Position numbers and translations under genes: made by a program. Source: CAIXSC01 sp046349915 (GTDB lineage Bacteria > Planctomycetota > Planctomycetia > Pirellulales > Pirellulaceae). From it: a stretch of DNA of 64,000 nt. The notes under the pieces were generated by a model. It was not told where the DNA came from. It saw only the letters and a program-made list of their open reading frames with translations, and did no database searches. The stretch is from the NCBI GenBank assembly GCA_046349915.1, contig JAXMBL010000009.1, forward strand, positions 186,001 to 250,000, given 5' to 3'. Below, one piece after another: positions 34,111 to 42,801 of this stretch (within the stretch, counting starts at the first letter, position 1; each line of letters begins with the position of its first letter).

Positions 34111-36006
34111 CTACTTTGCATACTCGATCGACACTACGGCGTACACCAAAAATTCGGGGACTTGGAATCGTACGCGGTTCGATTCCTTGCGATACTCGAT
34201 CTCTCGCACCTCGTCGCTCTCGGGCGTGCGGAAACGAACGCGAGCCGGTTGTCGACCCGCGGGCAATACCACATCGCACACCACTCGCGATTCCGCGATC
34301 GGTTGCTCGTCCTTGATTCCTCCTCCACTGCTCGGCTGACCGTTTGCCGACTTCGGCGGCTCCTTGCGATTGTAGTTCACAAAGTGCAACGTCCATTCGC
34401 CTCCACTCGCCGGTTCCGTCGACGACACTCGGACTGTCACCGGCGCCTCGAAACGACTCGAACCACTCGCCAACTTCGAATCTCCTTGGCCAACCTTCGC
34501 ATCCACCGAAACCACTCGTCGGTAACTCGCCAACCGCTCAGGCGTCGCCCCCTCATCAGGCAACACATCAAACAAGATGTGATTCTCCAGCATCTCCAAC
34601 CCAACCTGACGGAATCGCTCCAAGGCCTCCATCCGCCCCTCATGCACTGCCTTCCGCGGAAACAACAACACCTCTTCCGACTTTGGCCGTTGCCCGCGGA
34701 ACAACGCGTCGTGGCGTTCGAGAAAGCGATAGTAGCGAGCAATCACTTCTCGCGCCGCGGGGTCGGTGAAGCGAGTGTAGAAGCCCATCGGCGCACCGCC
34801 ATTGGCGGCCAGTTCGGCGATCGCCGCTCGAATCCGAGTTCCTTCGTATTTGCCCAACGTGAAAGGCTTGTCGTCAAACGCGCCGCGAATATACCTCGCC
34901 TGCAGCGTCGCATCGCCCAAGAAACGCTTCTCCAAATCAGTAAAGTGAGCACTATCGCCCGTGCTGTACCACAGATAGTCCTCGTCTCGCCCCCACATCT
35001 CGGCGGGCAATAGACAACGCTCGTCCCCACTAATCTGCGAGAAGTTCCCCAAGTGATTCCATTGCCCAACAATCAATCCCGGTTTAATGCTCTTGCCATA
35101 CTTCACAAACACTTCGTCGAACACTTGCTTGTTCGAAACCTGCGAGAACCGCAACATCTCGCGTCGCAACGGAGTCGACGCGCGCGGATCATGCCACGAA
35201 ACGATCTCCGAAAATCGATGATTCCCTAACGATTCGATCCCAAACCGACTCTTCAGTTCCACCTCCGTAAAGCGCTCGCCAAGATATCCTCGAAACGCCG
35301 ACTGACAATGCTCGCACAGACAGTTGTGTCGGTAGAAGTAGTTCACCATATAGCCATCGATGCCGCGATCGACTCCACGCTTCACCCAGGCTTTGAGCAC
35401 CTTCTGCCAATTGGGGTTTCGCAGACACGCCCAATACTCGTGCATGCCGCCAATCCCGTAGCCCTTCTGGCCAATCGGCGAACCATCCGCGTTCTTTTCC
35501 AGAAAATCCATCGGATCAGCGACCGGCTTCGGCCCCAACTCCCGCTCGTCCCATAGATCGCGATAAAACTTGAAGAAACCTCGCGGTCCTTCGGGCCCAT
35601 CCATATCTCCCACCAAAAACTCGACGTTAAAGTGCCCCACCACTTTCACTCCCAGTTTGTAGAGCTGTGAGTTCTTCTCCGCGAACCAATCGCTGCACGG
35701 CCCAATCCCTCGCACGGGAAAATGAGCCGGATAACCGCCGTACGCGGGCGTATGCACGATGCTGTAAAAATGAGCGCCATAGAACCCCAGTTGAGCGACC
35801 TCGGTCCGAGCTTCCTCGACAAACGACAGGTAACTCGGATCGCCATACGCATCCCAGTGAGCAATCATGCGAGTGAACTCGAACCGAGCAGGCGCATTGC
35901 CGCGTGGCTCTTCGCCCAATCCTTCGCCCACGCCATGCGATACTGCAAGGAGCAACAGCATGCCGATTAACACGCGGATTCCCGCAGTCCTGTAAGAATT
36001 ACTCAT
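34111..36006 (-). CDS. secreted TIM-barrel protein related to GH42-like glycoside hydrolases
   Basis: This 631-residue exported protein starts at ATG 36006; an upstream start at 36123 would bury the signal peptide (IRVLIGMLLLLAVSHGVG). The N-terminal two thirds read as an (alpha/beta)8 barrel. They include the segment MVNYFYRHNCLCEHCQSAF, a C-x-x-C block seen in GH42 and related 'hypothetical glycosyl hydrolase' families, and GQWNHLGNF. The C-terminal 200 residues are beta-rich (EWTLHFVNYNRKEPP) like an accessory domain. The substrate, probably a glycoside, and the catalytic acids cannot be fixed from sequence alone. Transcribed divergently from the ECF sigma gene. Confidence 0.75.
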   Translation of the reverse strand: MSNSYRTAGIRVLIGMLLLLAVSHGVGEGLGEEPRGNAPARFEFTRMIAHWDAYGDPSYLSFVEEARTEVAQLGFYGAHFYSIVHTPAYGGYPAHFPVRGIGPCSDWFAEKNSQLYKLGVKVVGHFNVEFLVGDMDGPEGPRGFFKFYRDLWDERELGPKPVADPMDFLEKNADGSPIGQKGYGIGGMHEYWACLRNPNWQKVLKAWVKRGVDRGIDGYMVNYFYRHNCLCEHCQSAFRGYLGERFTEVELKSRFGIESLGNHRFSEIVSWHDPRASTPLRREMLRFSQVSNKQVFDEVFVKYGKSIKPGLIVGQWNHLGNFSQISGDERCLLPAEMWGRDEDYLWYSTGDSAHFTDLEKRFLGDATLQARYIRGAFDDKPFTLGKYEGTRIRAAIAELAANGGAPMGFYTRFTDPAAREVIARYYRFLERHDALFRGQRPKSEEVLLFPRKAVHEGRMEALERFRQVGLEMLENHILFDVLPDEGATPERLASYRRVVSVDAKVGQGDSKLASGSSRFEAPVTVRVSSTEPASGGEWTLHFVNYNRKEPPKSANGQPSSGGGIKDEQPIAESRVVCDVVLPAGRQPARVRFRTPESDEVREIEYRKESNRVRFQVPEFLVYAVVSIEYAK

Positions 36007-36146
36007 CCGAATTGCCTTATCTGGGCGAGAAACTGAGTCCGGAATTATGTGAAAGACCACCCTTTCGTGGGCGTCCCTCCTTTTTTCTCCCATTTTTGTC
36101 CCCTTTCCGTCCGCTCGCGACAATAGGACGTAACGAGGAACCGATC

Positions 36147-36680
36147 ATGGACGCGAAAGATCTATTCGAGATTTTGGTACGCGAAAACGCGGACATGCTT
36201 ATGGTCTATCTCCGCGCGATCACTCGCGACGCGACCGCGGCCGACGACCTCTTTCAAGAAACGATGCTCACCGCTTGGAAGAAGATCGATGAATTCGATC
36301 GAAGTCGCCCGTTCGGCCCCTGGCTCCGCGGCATTGCCGCCAGACTGGCCCTGGCCCATCGGCGGAAGTCGGCCGACGCCGATCTGCTGTTTGACGTGGC
36401 TACCCTGGAACATCTCGACCATCGCCTCTCCCAAGTCCAAACGCTCGCCGGCGACACGCTCGACGAAAAACTCGACGCCGTCCGCCACTGCCTGGCCGCT
36501 CTCCCCGCGGCCTTCCGGCAGGCGATCACGCTCCGTTACCACGAAGAACTCCGCCCCGCTGAATTGACCGAATTGTTGAAGCTGAGCGGCGAAGCGGTAA
36601 AGAAACGTTTGCAGCGAGCTCGCGCCCTGCTGCTCGACTGCGTCCTCGCGAAACTCTCCACCGCCGAGGTGTCGTCATGA
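36147..36680 (+). CDS. RNA polymerase sigma factor, ECF type
   Basis: This 177-residue sigma-70 family protein has region 2 at about 10-75 (DDLFQETMLTAWKKIDEFD, RPFGPWLRGIAARLALAHRR) and region 4 at about 110-170 (LAALPAAFRQAITLRYHEEL, ELLKLSGEAVKKRLQRARAL). It directs RNA polymerase to a small regulon. GAGGAA at 36135-36140 precedes the ATG by six bases. Its stop overlaps the start of the next gene (ATGA), which is the classical layout for a sigma factor and its membrane regulator. Confidence 0.95.
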   Translation: MDAKDLFEILVRENADMLMVYLRAITRDATAADDLFQETMLTAWKKIDEFDRSRPFGPWLRGIAARLALAHRRKSADADLLFDVATLEHLDHRLSQVQTLAGDTLDEKLDAVRHCLAALPAAFRQAITLRYHEELRPAELTELLKLSGEAVKKRLQRARALLLDCVLAKLSTAEVSS

Positions 36681-37825
36681 CCGATTCGCTAGGCCGGTCG
36701 CTCGCCGACCAAAAAGCCACCGAAAATCTGGACTCTCCGTGGGTCGACCAACACCTCAAGAGCAAGGCCGAGGATTCGCAACTTAACGGCTCAACCTCCG
36801 AGATACCTGCGACGATTCCCTCACCTTCAACATCGGCTCCAGACGATGACAAAAAGGCGACTATCGGCGAGGGAGAGATAGCAGCCACGGCTTCAGGCCG
36901 GGAACCTACCGCTGATCCGTTGCGAGTGGCCGACCACCAACTGCTCGACGCACTCTTAGAACAATCGCGTCCCTCGCGACGTCGTGAGACGGCGGCTGTG
37001 GTGGACTCGGTGATGGAAAAACTGCGAGCGAATTCGGCGGAATGCGAGTCCGCCACGCCCGCGCCGTCCGTTTCCCTGCAACAGGGAGTGCGGCCCCTTC
37101 GCGGCGCGTGGCGGGCAGCTCGATGGATCTCGGCATCGCTCGCCGCCTCTGTCCTGATCGCCGCCGGCGGCTGGCTCGGCTGGGATGGCATTAACGTTTC
37201 TTTCGCCCATGTGGCGGCCGAATCGATCCATGAGGCGGCGAAGCAACCGATCGATCGCGAGTATCGTGTGGAGATCGCGCCTTCGATCCCATTGGCTCAA
37301 CGACGCATCGCCAAGTTGTGGGTTCGTGGCGGCGATCGATTCGTGTTCGACGACCCCGGCCCGCTAGGCGTGCGGCTGTTATTCGGACGAGACGAAAAAG
37401 GAATGTGGCAGGTTCCGCCTGTGGGACCTCCACGACGAGGGGAATTTGCGGCCATGCGGCCCGTGTCGAAGGGCGCGGATGAATATGTCATTCCCTACTT
37501 GCAGCTAGCCGCGGTGATGGATCGAGTGCGCTCACGCTACTCGATCACGAGTGAACGCGGCGAGTCGCTGTTCGAGGGCGGCCCTCGATGCCGCAAACTC
37601 AGCGCTACGCTTTTGCCCAAGTATCGCGAGACCGATCTGATCGCGCCCGAAACAATCACCATCTGGTCTCATCGACGGACGGCAGTCATCGAGCGATTGG
37701 AATTGCGTTGGCCGGAGGCGGGACTCCGTGCCGCTCCCAAGGCCATGGTCTTTCAACTCGCTCAGCAAACTCCAGTAGATGACCAAGTGTATCGGCTGTC
37801 GACTTATGCGATGGATGTGGAGTGA
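36677..37825 (+). CDS. membrane protein coupled to the ECF sigma factor (putative anti-sigma)
   Basis: This 382-residue protein overlaps the sigma gene by four bases. The N-terminal 140 residues are soluble, polar and Ser/Thr/Asp-rich. One transmembrane helix follows (WISASLAASVLIAAGGWLGW). The outer domain of about 215 residues has beta-strand patterns somewhat like LolA/LppX-type lipoprotein-binding folds (RIAKLWVRGGDRFVF, YVIPYLQLAAVMDRVRS). The zinc anti-sigma signature HxxxCxxC is absent. Position and topology suggest it holds the sigma factor in check and senses the envelope; this is an inference. Confidence 0.75.
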   Translation: MTDSLGRSLADQKATENLDSPWVDQHLKSKAEDSQLNGSTSEIPATIPSPSTSAPDDDKKATIGEGEIAATASGREPTADPLRVADHQLLDALLEQSRPSRRRETAAVVDSVMEKLRANSAECESATPAPSVSLQQGVRPLRGAWRAARWISASLAASVLIAAGGWLGWDGINVSFAHVAAESIHEAAKQPIDREYRVEIAPSIPLAQRRIAKLWVRGGDRFVFDDPGPLGVRLLFGRDEKGMWQVPPVGPPRRGEFAAMRPVSKGADEYVIPYLQLAAVMDRVRSRYSITSERGESLFEGGPRCRKLSATLLPKYRETDLIAPETITIWSHRRTAVIERLELRWPEAGLRAAPKAMVFQLAQQTPVDDQVYRLSTYAMDVE

Positions 37826-37845
37826 GAGAAAGTCAGAGGCTGGAG

Positions 37846-38013
37846 CGACGGACTGGAAGTCCGTCGTACGGTTGTAGCCCGCTCACTTCGTGAGCGGATA
37901 GCCGCGTGGCCTGCGAGCGCCCACCGCCGTTAGCAGGATTTGCGTCGCGGGTCGGAGCGACGGACTGGAAGTCCGTCGTACAGCAGAACGAGCGACGGAC
38001 TAGAAGTCCGTCG
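37846..38013. repeat. three CGACGGACT-N3-AGTCCGTCG palindromes
   Basis: Copies lie at 37846-37866, 37958-37978 and 37993-38013, with centres GGA, GGA and AGA, usually followed by TAC. Between them, 37875-37903 has a variant REP-like palindrome (GTAGCCCGCTCACTTCGTGAGCGG). All sit between the stop of the membrane protein and the start of the redoxin fusion. Confidence 0.85.
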
Positions 38014-38034
38014 TACTTTAGGGTGAGGCGATTT

Positions 38035-40062
38035 ATGTATCAATCTCGAGTGTTTCAATGGACCACACGCCTGATCGCCATCGTTGCGGTCGGGATGGGA
38101 TTTTGCCTGGCCAGTGCTCGCAGCGTGCGAGCGGCCGACGAACCACTCGCCATGCCCCTGCCTGATGTGCGTTTGCCCTTGGCGTCGGGCAGTGAGCGTT
38201 CCTTGTCGTCGCTTGCGGGAAAGCGCGGCACGGTCTTGGTGTTTCTCTCGACCGAGTGCCCTATCGCGAACGCATACCTTCCGTCGCTCAACCAACTCGC
38301 CCAAGAACTTGAGCCACAAGGCGTCACCGTCATCGGACTGAACGCCAATTCTGGCCAGTCTTGGAAGATGATCCAAGCGCATGCGTTGGAGTACAAGATT
38401 GCCTTCCCTGTCGTAAAGGATGCGGGCGGCGCTATCGCTCGTCGTTACGGCGCGACCGTCTGCCCTGAAGCCATCGTGCTCGACGCACGACATCGCATCG
38501 CCTACCAAGGGCGAGTGGATGATCGATTCACGCGACGCGGCGGGGCCGCGGGCAAGGTTGGTCGAGCGGATCTGGTCGAAGCGGCTCGCGAAGTCGCCGA
38601 GGGGCGAGCGGTTTCCATCCCGCGCACCGAGGTGCTAGGTTGCCGGATCGATTTTCCTCGCGAATCGACGCCTCCACCGGCCGCGGCGTTGAACGCCGTG
38701 ACGTTCCATCGCGACATTGAGCCGATTGTGCAACGACATTGCCAGGAATGCCATCGTCCTGGTGGCATTGGCCCATTTGCCTTGACTACGTATGAAGAAT
38801 GTTCGCGTTGGGCCGACGATATTCGCGAGTTCACTCGCAATCGCCAAATGCCTCCATGGAAGGCGGCGCCTGGATTCGGCGAGTTTGCTCATCCACGCCA
38901 TATGGAAGAGAGCGAAATTGAAAAGATCGCGGCATGGGTCGCCGCTAAATGTCCTCAAGGCGATGTAAAAGACGCGCCGGCGGCTCGCGTCTTCCACGAT
39001 GGCTGGAAACTGGGGCGTGAGCCCGATGCGATCTTTGAGATCCCTGAATACGAGTTGGCAGCGGAAGGATCTGACGAGTATCGTTGTTTCATTCTTCCCA
39101 CTCGCTTTACCGACAATCGTTTCGTAGCGGCCATGGAAGTGCTGCCAGGCAACTCGCGAGTGGTCCATCATGTGATTGCGTTTCTGGATACAACAGGTCG
39201 TGCTCGACAATTGGACGAACGCGACGAGGGGCCAGGGTATGTGACGAGTGCGGGATTCCCGGGGTTCTTTCCCTCGGGCGGCCTGGGAGGCTGGGCGCCG
39301 GGGAATCAGCCGACCGAGTTGCCTCAAGGCATGGCGCGCGTGCTGCCCGCGAACGCCGACATCGTGCTACAGATTCATTACCACCGTTCGGGAAAGGTCG
39401 AACGGGATCGTACCAAGATTGGCCTCTATTTCGCACAGCAACCCGTCGATCGAGCCGTGCGCAATTTGCCCGTACTGCCACTCGGTGGACCTTTGGGCGA
39501 TCTGAAAATTCCCGCTGGGGATGAGCGGTTTGAAGTGAAGACGGGATTTGTTCTTCCCAACGATGTGCTTGCACTCGCCGTCACCCCTCATATGCACCTG
39601 TTGGGCAAAGACATGAAGCTGGTCGCTCGCTTACCCGATGGCCAAGAGAAGCCACTGATCCACGTGCCGTCGTGGGACTTCAATTGGCAAGAGACCTATC
39701 CATTCCGCGAACCGGTTGAGTTGCCACGCGGCACTCGCTTGGAACTTACAGCTCATTTCGATAACTCGACCAGCAATCCGTACAACCCGCATCGACCGCC
39801 GCAAGTCGTATCGTGGGGCGAGTCGACGGATGAAGAGATGTGCATTGCGTTCTTAGAGGTCGTCCCCCAGCGTCGAGCGACAAGTCCACGCGATCTTCAG
39901 CCACCCACTCGCGAAGAACAACTGCGTATGTTCTTCGAGAGTCGCATGATGGATCGTGAGGTATCTCGGTTGGAGACTCTTCAACTGTGGATGCGATTCC
40001 TCGCTCGCATGACTCAACTGGAACGCAACGGCGGTGTGATCGCCGAACCCGTGCGCAGATAA
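38035..40062 (+). CDS. redoxin - cytochrome c - copper monooxygenase fusion protein
   Basis: This 675-residue exported protein has a signal peptide at 1-33. Residues 40-195 are an AhpC/TSA-redoxin domain with a peroxidatic-type Cys75 (LSTECPIANAY). At 236-240, CQECH is a single c-type heme site in a short cytochrome segment. Residues 310-620 match copper type II ascorbate-dependent monooxygenases (PHM/DBH-like): His378-His379 (VVHHVIAFLD) at the first copper, and His448/His450 (QIHYH) and His519/His521 (HMHLLGKDM) as further ligands. This fusion recurs in planctomycetes. The heme may feed electrons to the copper site. The ATG at 38035 has GAGG seven bases upstream; starting earlier would translate the palindromes. 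Substrate unknown. Confidence 0.9.
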   Translation: MYQSRVFQWTTRLIAIVAVGMGFCLASARSVRAADEPLAMPLPDVRLPLASGSERSLSSLAGKRGTVLVFLSTECPIANAYLPSLNQLAQELEPQGVTVIGLNANSGQSWKMIQAHALEYKIAFPVVKDAGGAIARRYGATVCPEAIVLDARHRIAYQGRVDDRFTRRGGAAGKVGRADLVEAAREVAEGRAVSIPRTEVLGCRIDFPRESTPPPAAALNAVTFHRDIEPIVQRHCQECHRPGGIGPFALTTYEECSRWADDIREFTRNRQMPPWKAAPGFGEFAHPRHMEESEIEKIAAWVAAKCPQGDVKDAPAARVFHDGWKLGREPDAIFEIPEYELAAEGSDEYRCFILPTRFTDNRFVAAMEVLPGNSRVVHHVIAFLDTTGRARQLDERDEGPGYVTSAGFPGFFPSGGLGGWAPGNQPTELPQGMARVLPANADIVLQIHYHRSGKVERDRTKIGLYFAQQPVDRAVRNLPVLPLGGPLGDLKIPAGDERFEVKTGFVLPNDVLALAVTPHMHLLGKDMKLVARLPDGQEKPLIHVPSWDFNWQETYPFREPVELPRGTRLELTAHFDNSTSNPYNPHRPPQVVSWGESTDEEMCIAFLEVVPQRRATSPRDLQPPTREEQLRMFFESRMMDREVSRLETLQLWMRFLARMTQLERNGGVIAEPVRR

Positions 40063-40458
40063 GTAGGGTGCGTCAAGCCTCCGGCGCAGACGCACCATGC
40101 GGACCGAACGATTCGCCAATTCGCAATGGGCTGGCACTCGCGGCTTCGTGATCGGAGGGGTTACGCGGTCTCTACGATAAGGTGCGTTTTCACCGGGCGG
40201 TGGATGAGTTGCTCGCTTTCGGCTGGAGCTGTTCCCGCCCGGTTCGACGCTTGCGTAGATGGGTAGGGTGCGGTCAAGCCTCCGGCGCAGACGCACCATG
40301 CGGATCGAACGATTCGCCAATTCGCGGTGGGCTCGCACACGCGGCTTCGTGATCGGAGGGGCCACGCTCTCTCAACGATAAGGTGCGTTTTCACCGGGCG
40401 GTGGTAGCGTTGCTCGCTGTCGGCTGGAGTTATTCCCGCCCGGTTCGACGCACCCTAC
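40063..40458. repeat. two tandem copies of a ~190-bp repeat
   Basis: Copies at 40063-40250 and 40263-40458 share GTAGGGTGCG.TCAAGCCTCC, GACGCACCATGCGGA, GAACGATTCGCCAATTCGC, GGCTTCGTGATCGGAGGGG and AAGGTGCGTTTTCACCGGGC. The block as a whole starts GTAGGGTGCG and ends CGCACCCTAC, an inverted pair, like a small non-autonomous element. It begins at the base after the TAA of the upstream gene, and its final CTA supplies the TAG stop of the minus-strand gene at 40455. Confidence 0.85.
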
Positions 40459-41915
40459 GGGGTGATTTCGCCATAGCATACTAGGCCGTCGTGCGGGGTT
40501 CCTAGGATTAGGGATGAACCGACCACGACGGGGCCACTCACATAATGACCCTCCGGCCCTAGCGTGAGTCGCCATGCCCAATCGCCTTGCCGCCGATCGA
40601 TCGCGAACAATGTCCCCGCGCGATTCACTCCGTAGATAAAGTGGTCGGTAACCGCGAGCGGCGCTGCGATCGCGGAGCCTGTGTCCCATGAGTTCATCTT
40701 CTGATTGTCGAGACTCACCGAATACACTCGACCATCACCGCAACCAAAGATCACCTGATCGCCCGCGACAACGACTGCGCCAAGCACCGTCCCAGGGACC
40801 TCACGCTTCCACACTACTTCTAGCGAATCGCGATCTAATCGCCACACGGCTCCTGTCTTCGAGTGCTCAGGGTGAGCGTAATCGCCGCCGCCAATTCCAA
40901 TGAATAATGAATTGCCTTCGAGCGCCGGGAGTGCGAACACAGGTTCACCCGTGGTCACTCGCCCCACTTCCTGCCCCGTCACCGCATCCAACGCACGAAT
41001 CGCATGCCCACCCACTCCCAGGCCAACATACGCTCGCCCGTCGGCTACCAGCAGCCCAGTCTCCGCATCCACCAACGAGGCGCCGGGTCCGTGATATCGC
41101 ACCGCGGGAGCACCACCCGGCTTACGCGGCGCATCGAGCGCATAGGTTCCGTCGTCACCGGCATTGAAGAATATCGCTCCCTCCCACACTTGCGGCGAAC
41201 ACTCGACGTGTCCCTCCGTACGAAAACTCCAGAGGACCGAACCCTCGCGCCGAGGTCGCAGATCGAGCGCAAACACTCGAGCCTGGCGAGTCGAATGCAG
41301 CCCCTCGCCGCAGAATAGCGTGTCGCCTACGATGGTCGGCGACGAAAAGGTGGCGCGAAACATTGGCGGTCCCCCGCTCCACACCAACGTACCGGTCGCA
41401 AGATCGACCGCGATCACTCGCCCCGCATCCACCTCCGCCCCCACGGCATACACTCGATTGCCCACAACCGCGGGCGAACTGTAGACCGCTTCCCCAGGGC
41501 GTCCCAGCCGCCAGCGTCGTTTCGGCTCCACTCGCCCAGGCCCAGGAGAATCTCCGACTTGAGCTCGTCGTTGGAGCGAGCCTCGATCACAAGGCCACGG
41601 CGTCCCCTCAGTTCGCGGTTCCAATGGGTCTGTTTGTCCCACTTTCAACTCAGCCGATGCCCGATTTCTGGGAACTCGATTGCGCCGCCATTCACGCAGC
41701 ATCTGAGCAGTGACGCCCATCAACAGGATGAGTAACAACGTGCTCCAAGGATGCGCCAACGGTATTCGCAAACAGTCTCTCATCCATCGACGAGCACCCG
41801 GCGCCAGAGCGAGCGTCAGCACCAGGACCAAGAGAAAACAGAGGGGAATGACGTACGACGCGACGCTCAACCAATAGAAAATCGGCCATTCAAAATCAAG
41901 GACAGCATAAATCAT
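40455..41915 (-). CDS. membrane-anchored PQQ-like beta-propeller protein
   Basis: This 486-residue protein has two N-terminal transmembrane helices (about 10-38 and 60-72), then a basic linker. From residue 130 it is a propeller of PQQ-like repeats (VYSSPAVVGNRVYAVGAEVD, RVIAVDLATGTLVWSGG, FSSPTIVGDTLFCGEG, RVYSVSLDNQKMNSWDTGS). The tryptophan-docking 'AxDxxTGxxxW' pattern is present in several blades. Enzymatic quinoprotein residues are not evident, so a scaffolding role like that of BamB-type proteins is as likely as catalysis. The stop codon lies within the end of the adjacent DNA repeat. Confidence 0.85.
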   Translation of the reverse strand: MIYAVLDFEWPIFYWLSVASYVIPLCFLLVLVLTLALAPGARRWMRDCLRIPLAHPWSTLLLILLMGVTAQMLREWRRNRVPRNRASAELKVGQTDPLEPRTEGTPWPCDRGSLQRRAQVGDSPGPGRVEPKRRWRLGRPGEAVYSSPAVVGNRVYAVGAEVDAGRVIAVDLATGTLVWSGGPPMFRATFSSPTIVGDTLFCGEGLHSTRQARVFALDLRPRREGSVLWSFRTEGHVECSPQVWEGAIFFNAGDDGTYALDAPRKPGGAPAVRYHGPGASLVDAETGLLVADGRAYVGLGVGGHAIRALDAVTGQEVGRVTTGEPVFALPALEGNSLFIGIGGGDYAHPEHSKTGAVWRLDRDSLEVVWKREVPGTVLGAVVVAGDQVIFGCGDGRVYSVSLDNQKMNSWDTGSAIAAPLAVTDHFIYGVNRAGTLFAIDRRQGDWAWRLTLGPEGHYVSGPVVVGSSLILGTPHDGLVCYGEITP

Positions 41916-42065
41916 GCGGACGTAGATCCGAGCAGCAGGACCATCGAACGAGGCACGCGAGCACGAGGTAGATCGCGAGCGGCTGACGTTGACATTGTAG
42001 AAGAGGCTACCTAGGATCGCCAGGATTGACTATGTACCCTCACTTACTTGCCCGAGTAACTCGAA

Positions 42066-42599
42066 ATGCTGCGACGTACCGTTCTTGTAGCGCTGCTGTT
42101 GGTCGCCGTGGGTTGCAACCCGACTCCTCAAGCGCCTGCTCTTCGCGACAGTCCTGTGTATCAGAACAAGTCCGCGGGCTTTCGATTTCTCGTGCCGCAA
42201 GGCTGGCGACAGATGGCGACCGCTAGCCTGCCCGACAAATTGGAACAAGAGTTCCTAGTCGCTCGCTACGGTCTCACCACCTCGCCGCAAGGCGCCATGT
42301 TCGAAGTCATGTGCTTTGAACCAATGGGCGAGTTCGATGCGCAGAAACACCATTCAGGCCCCTCGCACGGCGCGAAGGAGTGGTCGCCTGTGAAGGAAGA
42401 GGCGAAAGCGGGTGGACCGCCGGTCCGCGAAGACCGTCAGATGTTCTCCGCGTCACTCGCAGGCAAACCAACCGTGAAAGAGGTCATCAATGTGACCAAA
42501 GGCAATCGAGTTTTCTCGTTCATCGGGCTCTATGGCCCAAGCGACTCGGCGGCCAAGGAAGAGATTCGCCGCGCGGTCGAGAGCCTGCAGTGGGAGTAG
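42066..42599 (+). CDS. putative lipoprotein, 177 aa
   Basis: A short basic N-terminus and hydrophobic core end in LVAVGC, a lipobox, so the mature protein starts at Cys17. The rest (SAGFRFLVPQGWRQM...FSFIGLYGPSDSAAKEEIRRAVESLQW) has the alternating pattern of PsbP-like or DcrB-like small globular domains, in which a 'GF.f.vP.gW' opening and 'S.......ii.Sl' ending are common. No catalytic residues. Cellular role unknown. Confidence 0.75.
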   Translation: MLRRTVLVALLLVAVGCNPTPQAPALRDSPVYQNKSAGFRFLVPQGWRQMATASLPDKLEQEFLVARYGLTTSPQGAMFEVMCFEPMGEFDAQKHHSGPSHGAKEWSPVKEEAKAGGPPVREDRQMFSASLAGKPTVKEVINVTKGNRVFSFIGLYGPSDSAAKEEIRRAVESLQWE

Positions 42600-42608
42600 T
42601 GCTATGTC

Positions 42609-42696
42609 GTAGCCATCTCGCTTCGCGAGATGATCAGCTGCATCACGTACTCGTACCGCTATCCATTTTGGCCACGGAATGACACGGAACCGCAGC
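42609..42696 (+). repeat. single REP-like palindrome plus conserved tail
   Basis: GTAGCCATCTCGCTTCGCGA through GATGATCAGC (42609-42638) is followed by a tail with CACGTACTCGTACCGCTATC and GGCCACGGAATGACACGGA. The same composite lies inverted at 52929-53014 with about 90% identity. It sits ten bases after the lipoprotein stop codon. Confidence 0.85.
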
Positions 42697-42776
42697 GCGT
42701 CACGGAAACGGATGAGGCAGGAGGGTTTTGAGGAGAAGGTCCCTTGCGGGTATGGACCTACCTGTCGTGACTTGAG

Positions 42777-42797
42777 CGACGGACTGGAAGTCCGTCG
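42777..42797. repeat. CGACGGACT-GGA-AGTCCGTCG palindrome
   Basis: This isolated copy of the palindrome family lies immediately downstream (minus strand) of the BASS transporter stop codon and could act as its transcript 3' hairpin. Confidence 0.8.
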
Positions 42798-42801
42798 TAC
42801 A

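Noticed and set aside
33302..35013. Long overlapping plus-strand ORFs (81-529 aa) across the palindrome array and the GH42-like gene
   Set aside because: All three frames stay open because the repeat unit lacks stop codons. The proteins are repetitive, have no ribosome sites, and part of the region is coding on the other strand.
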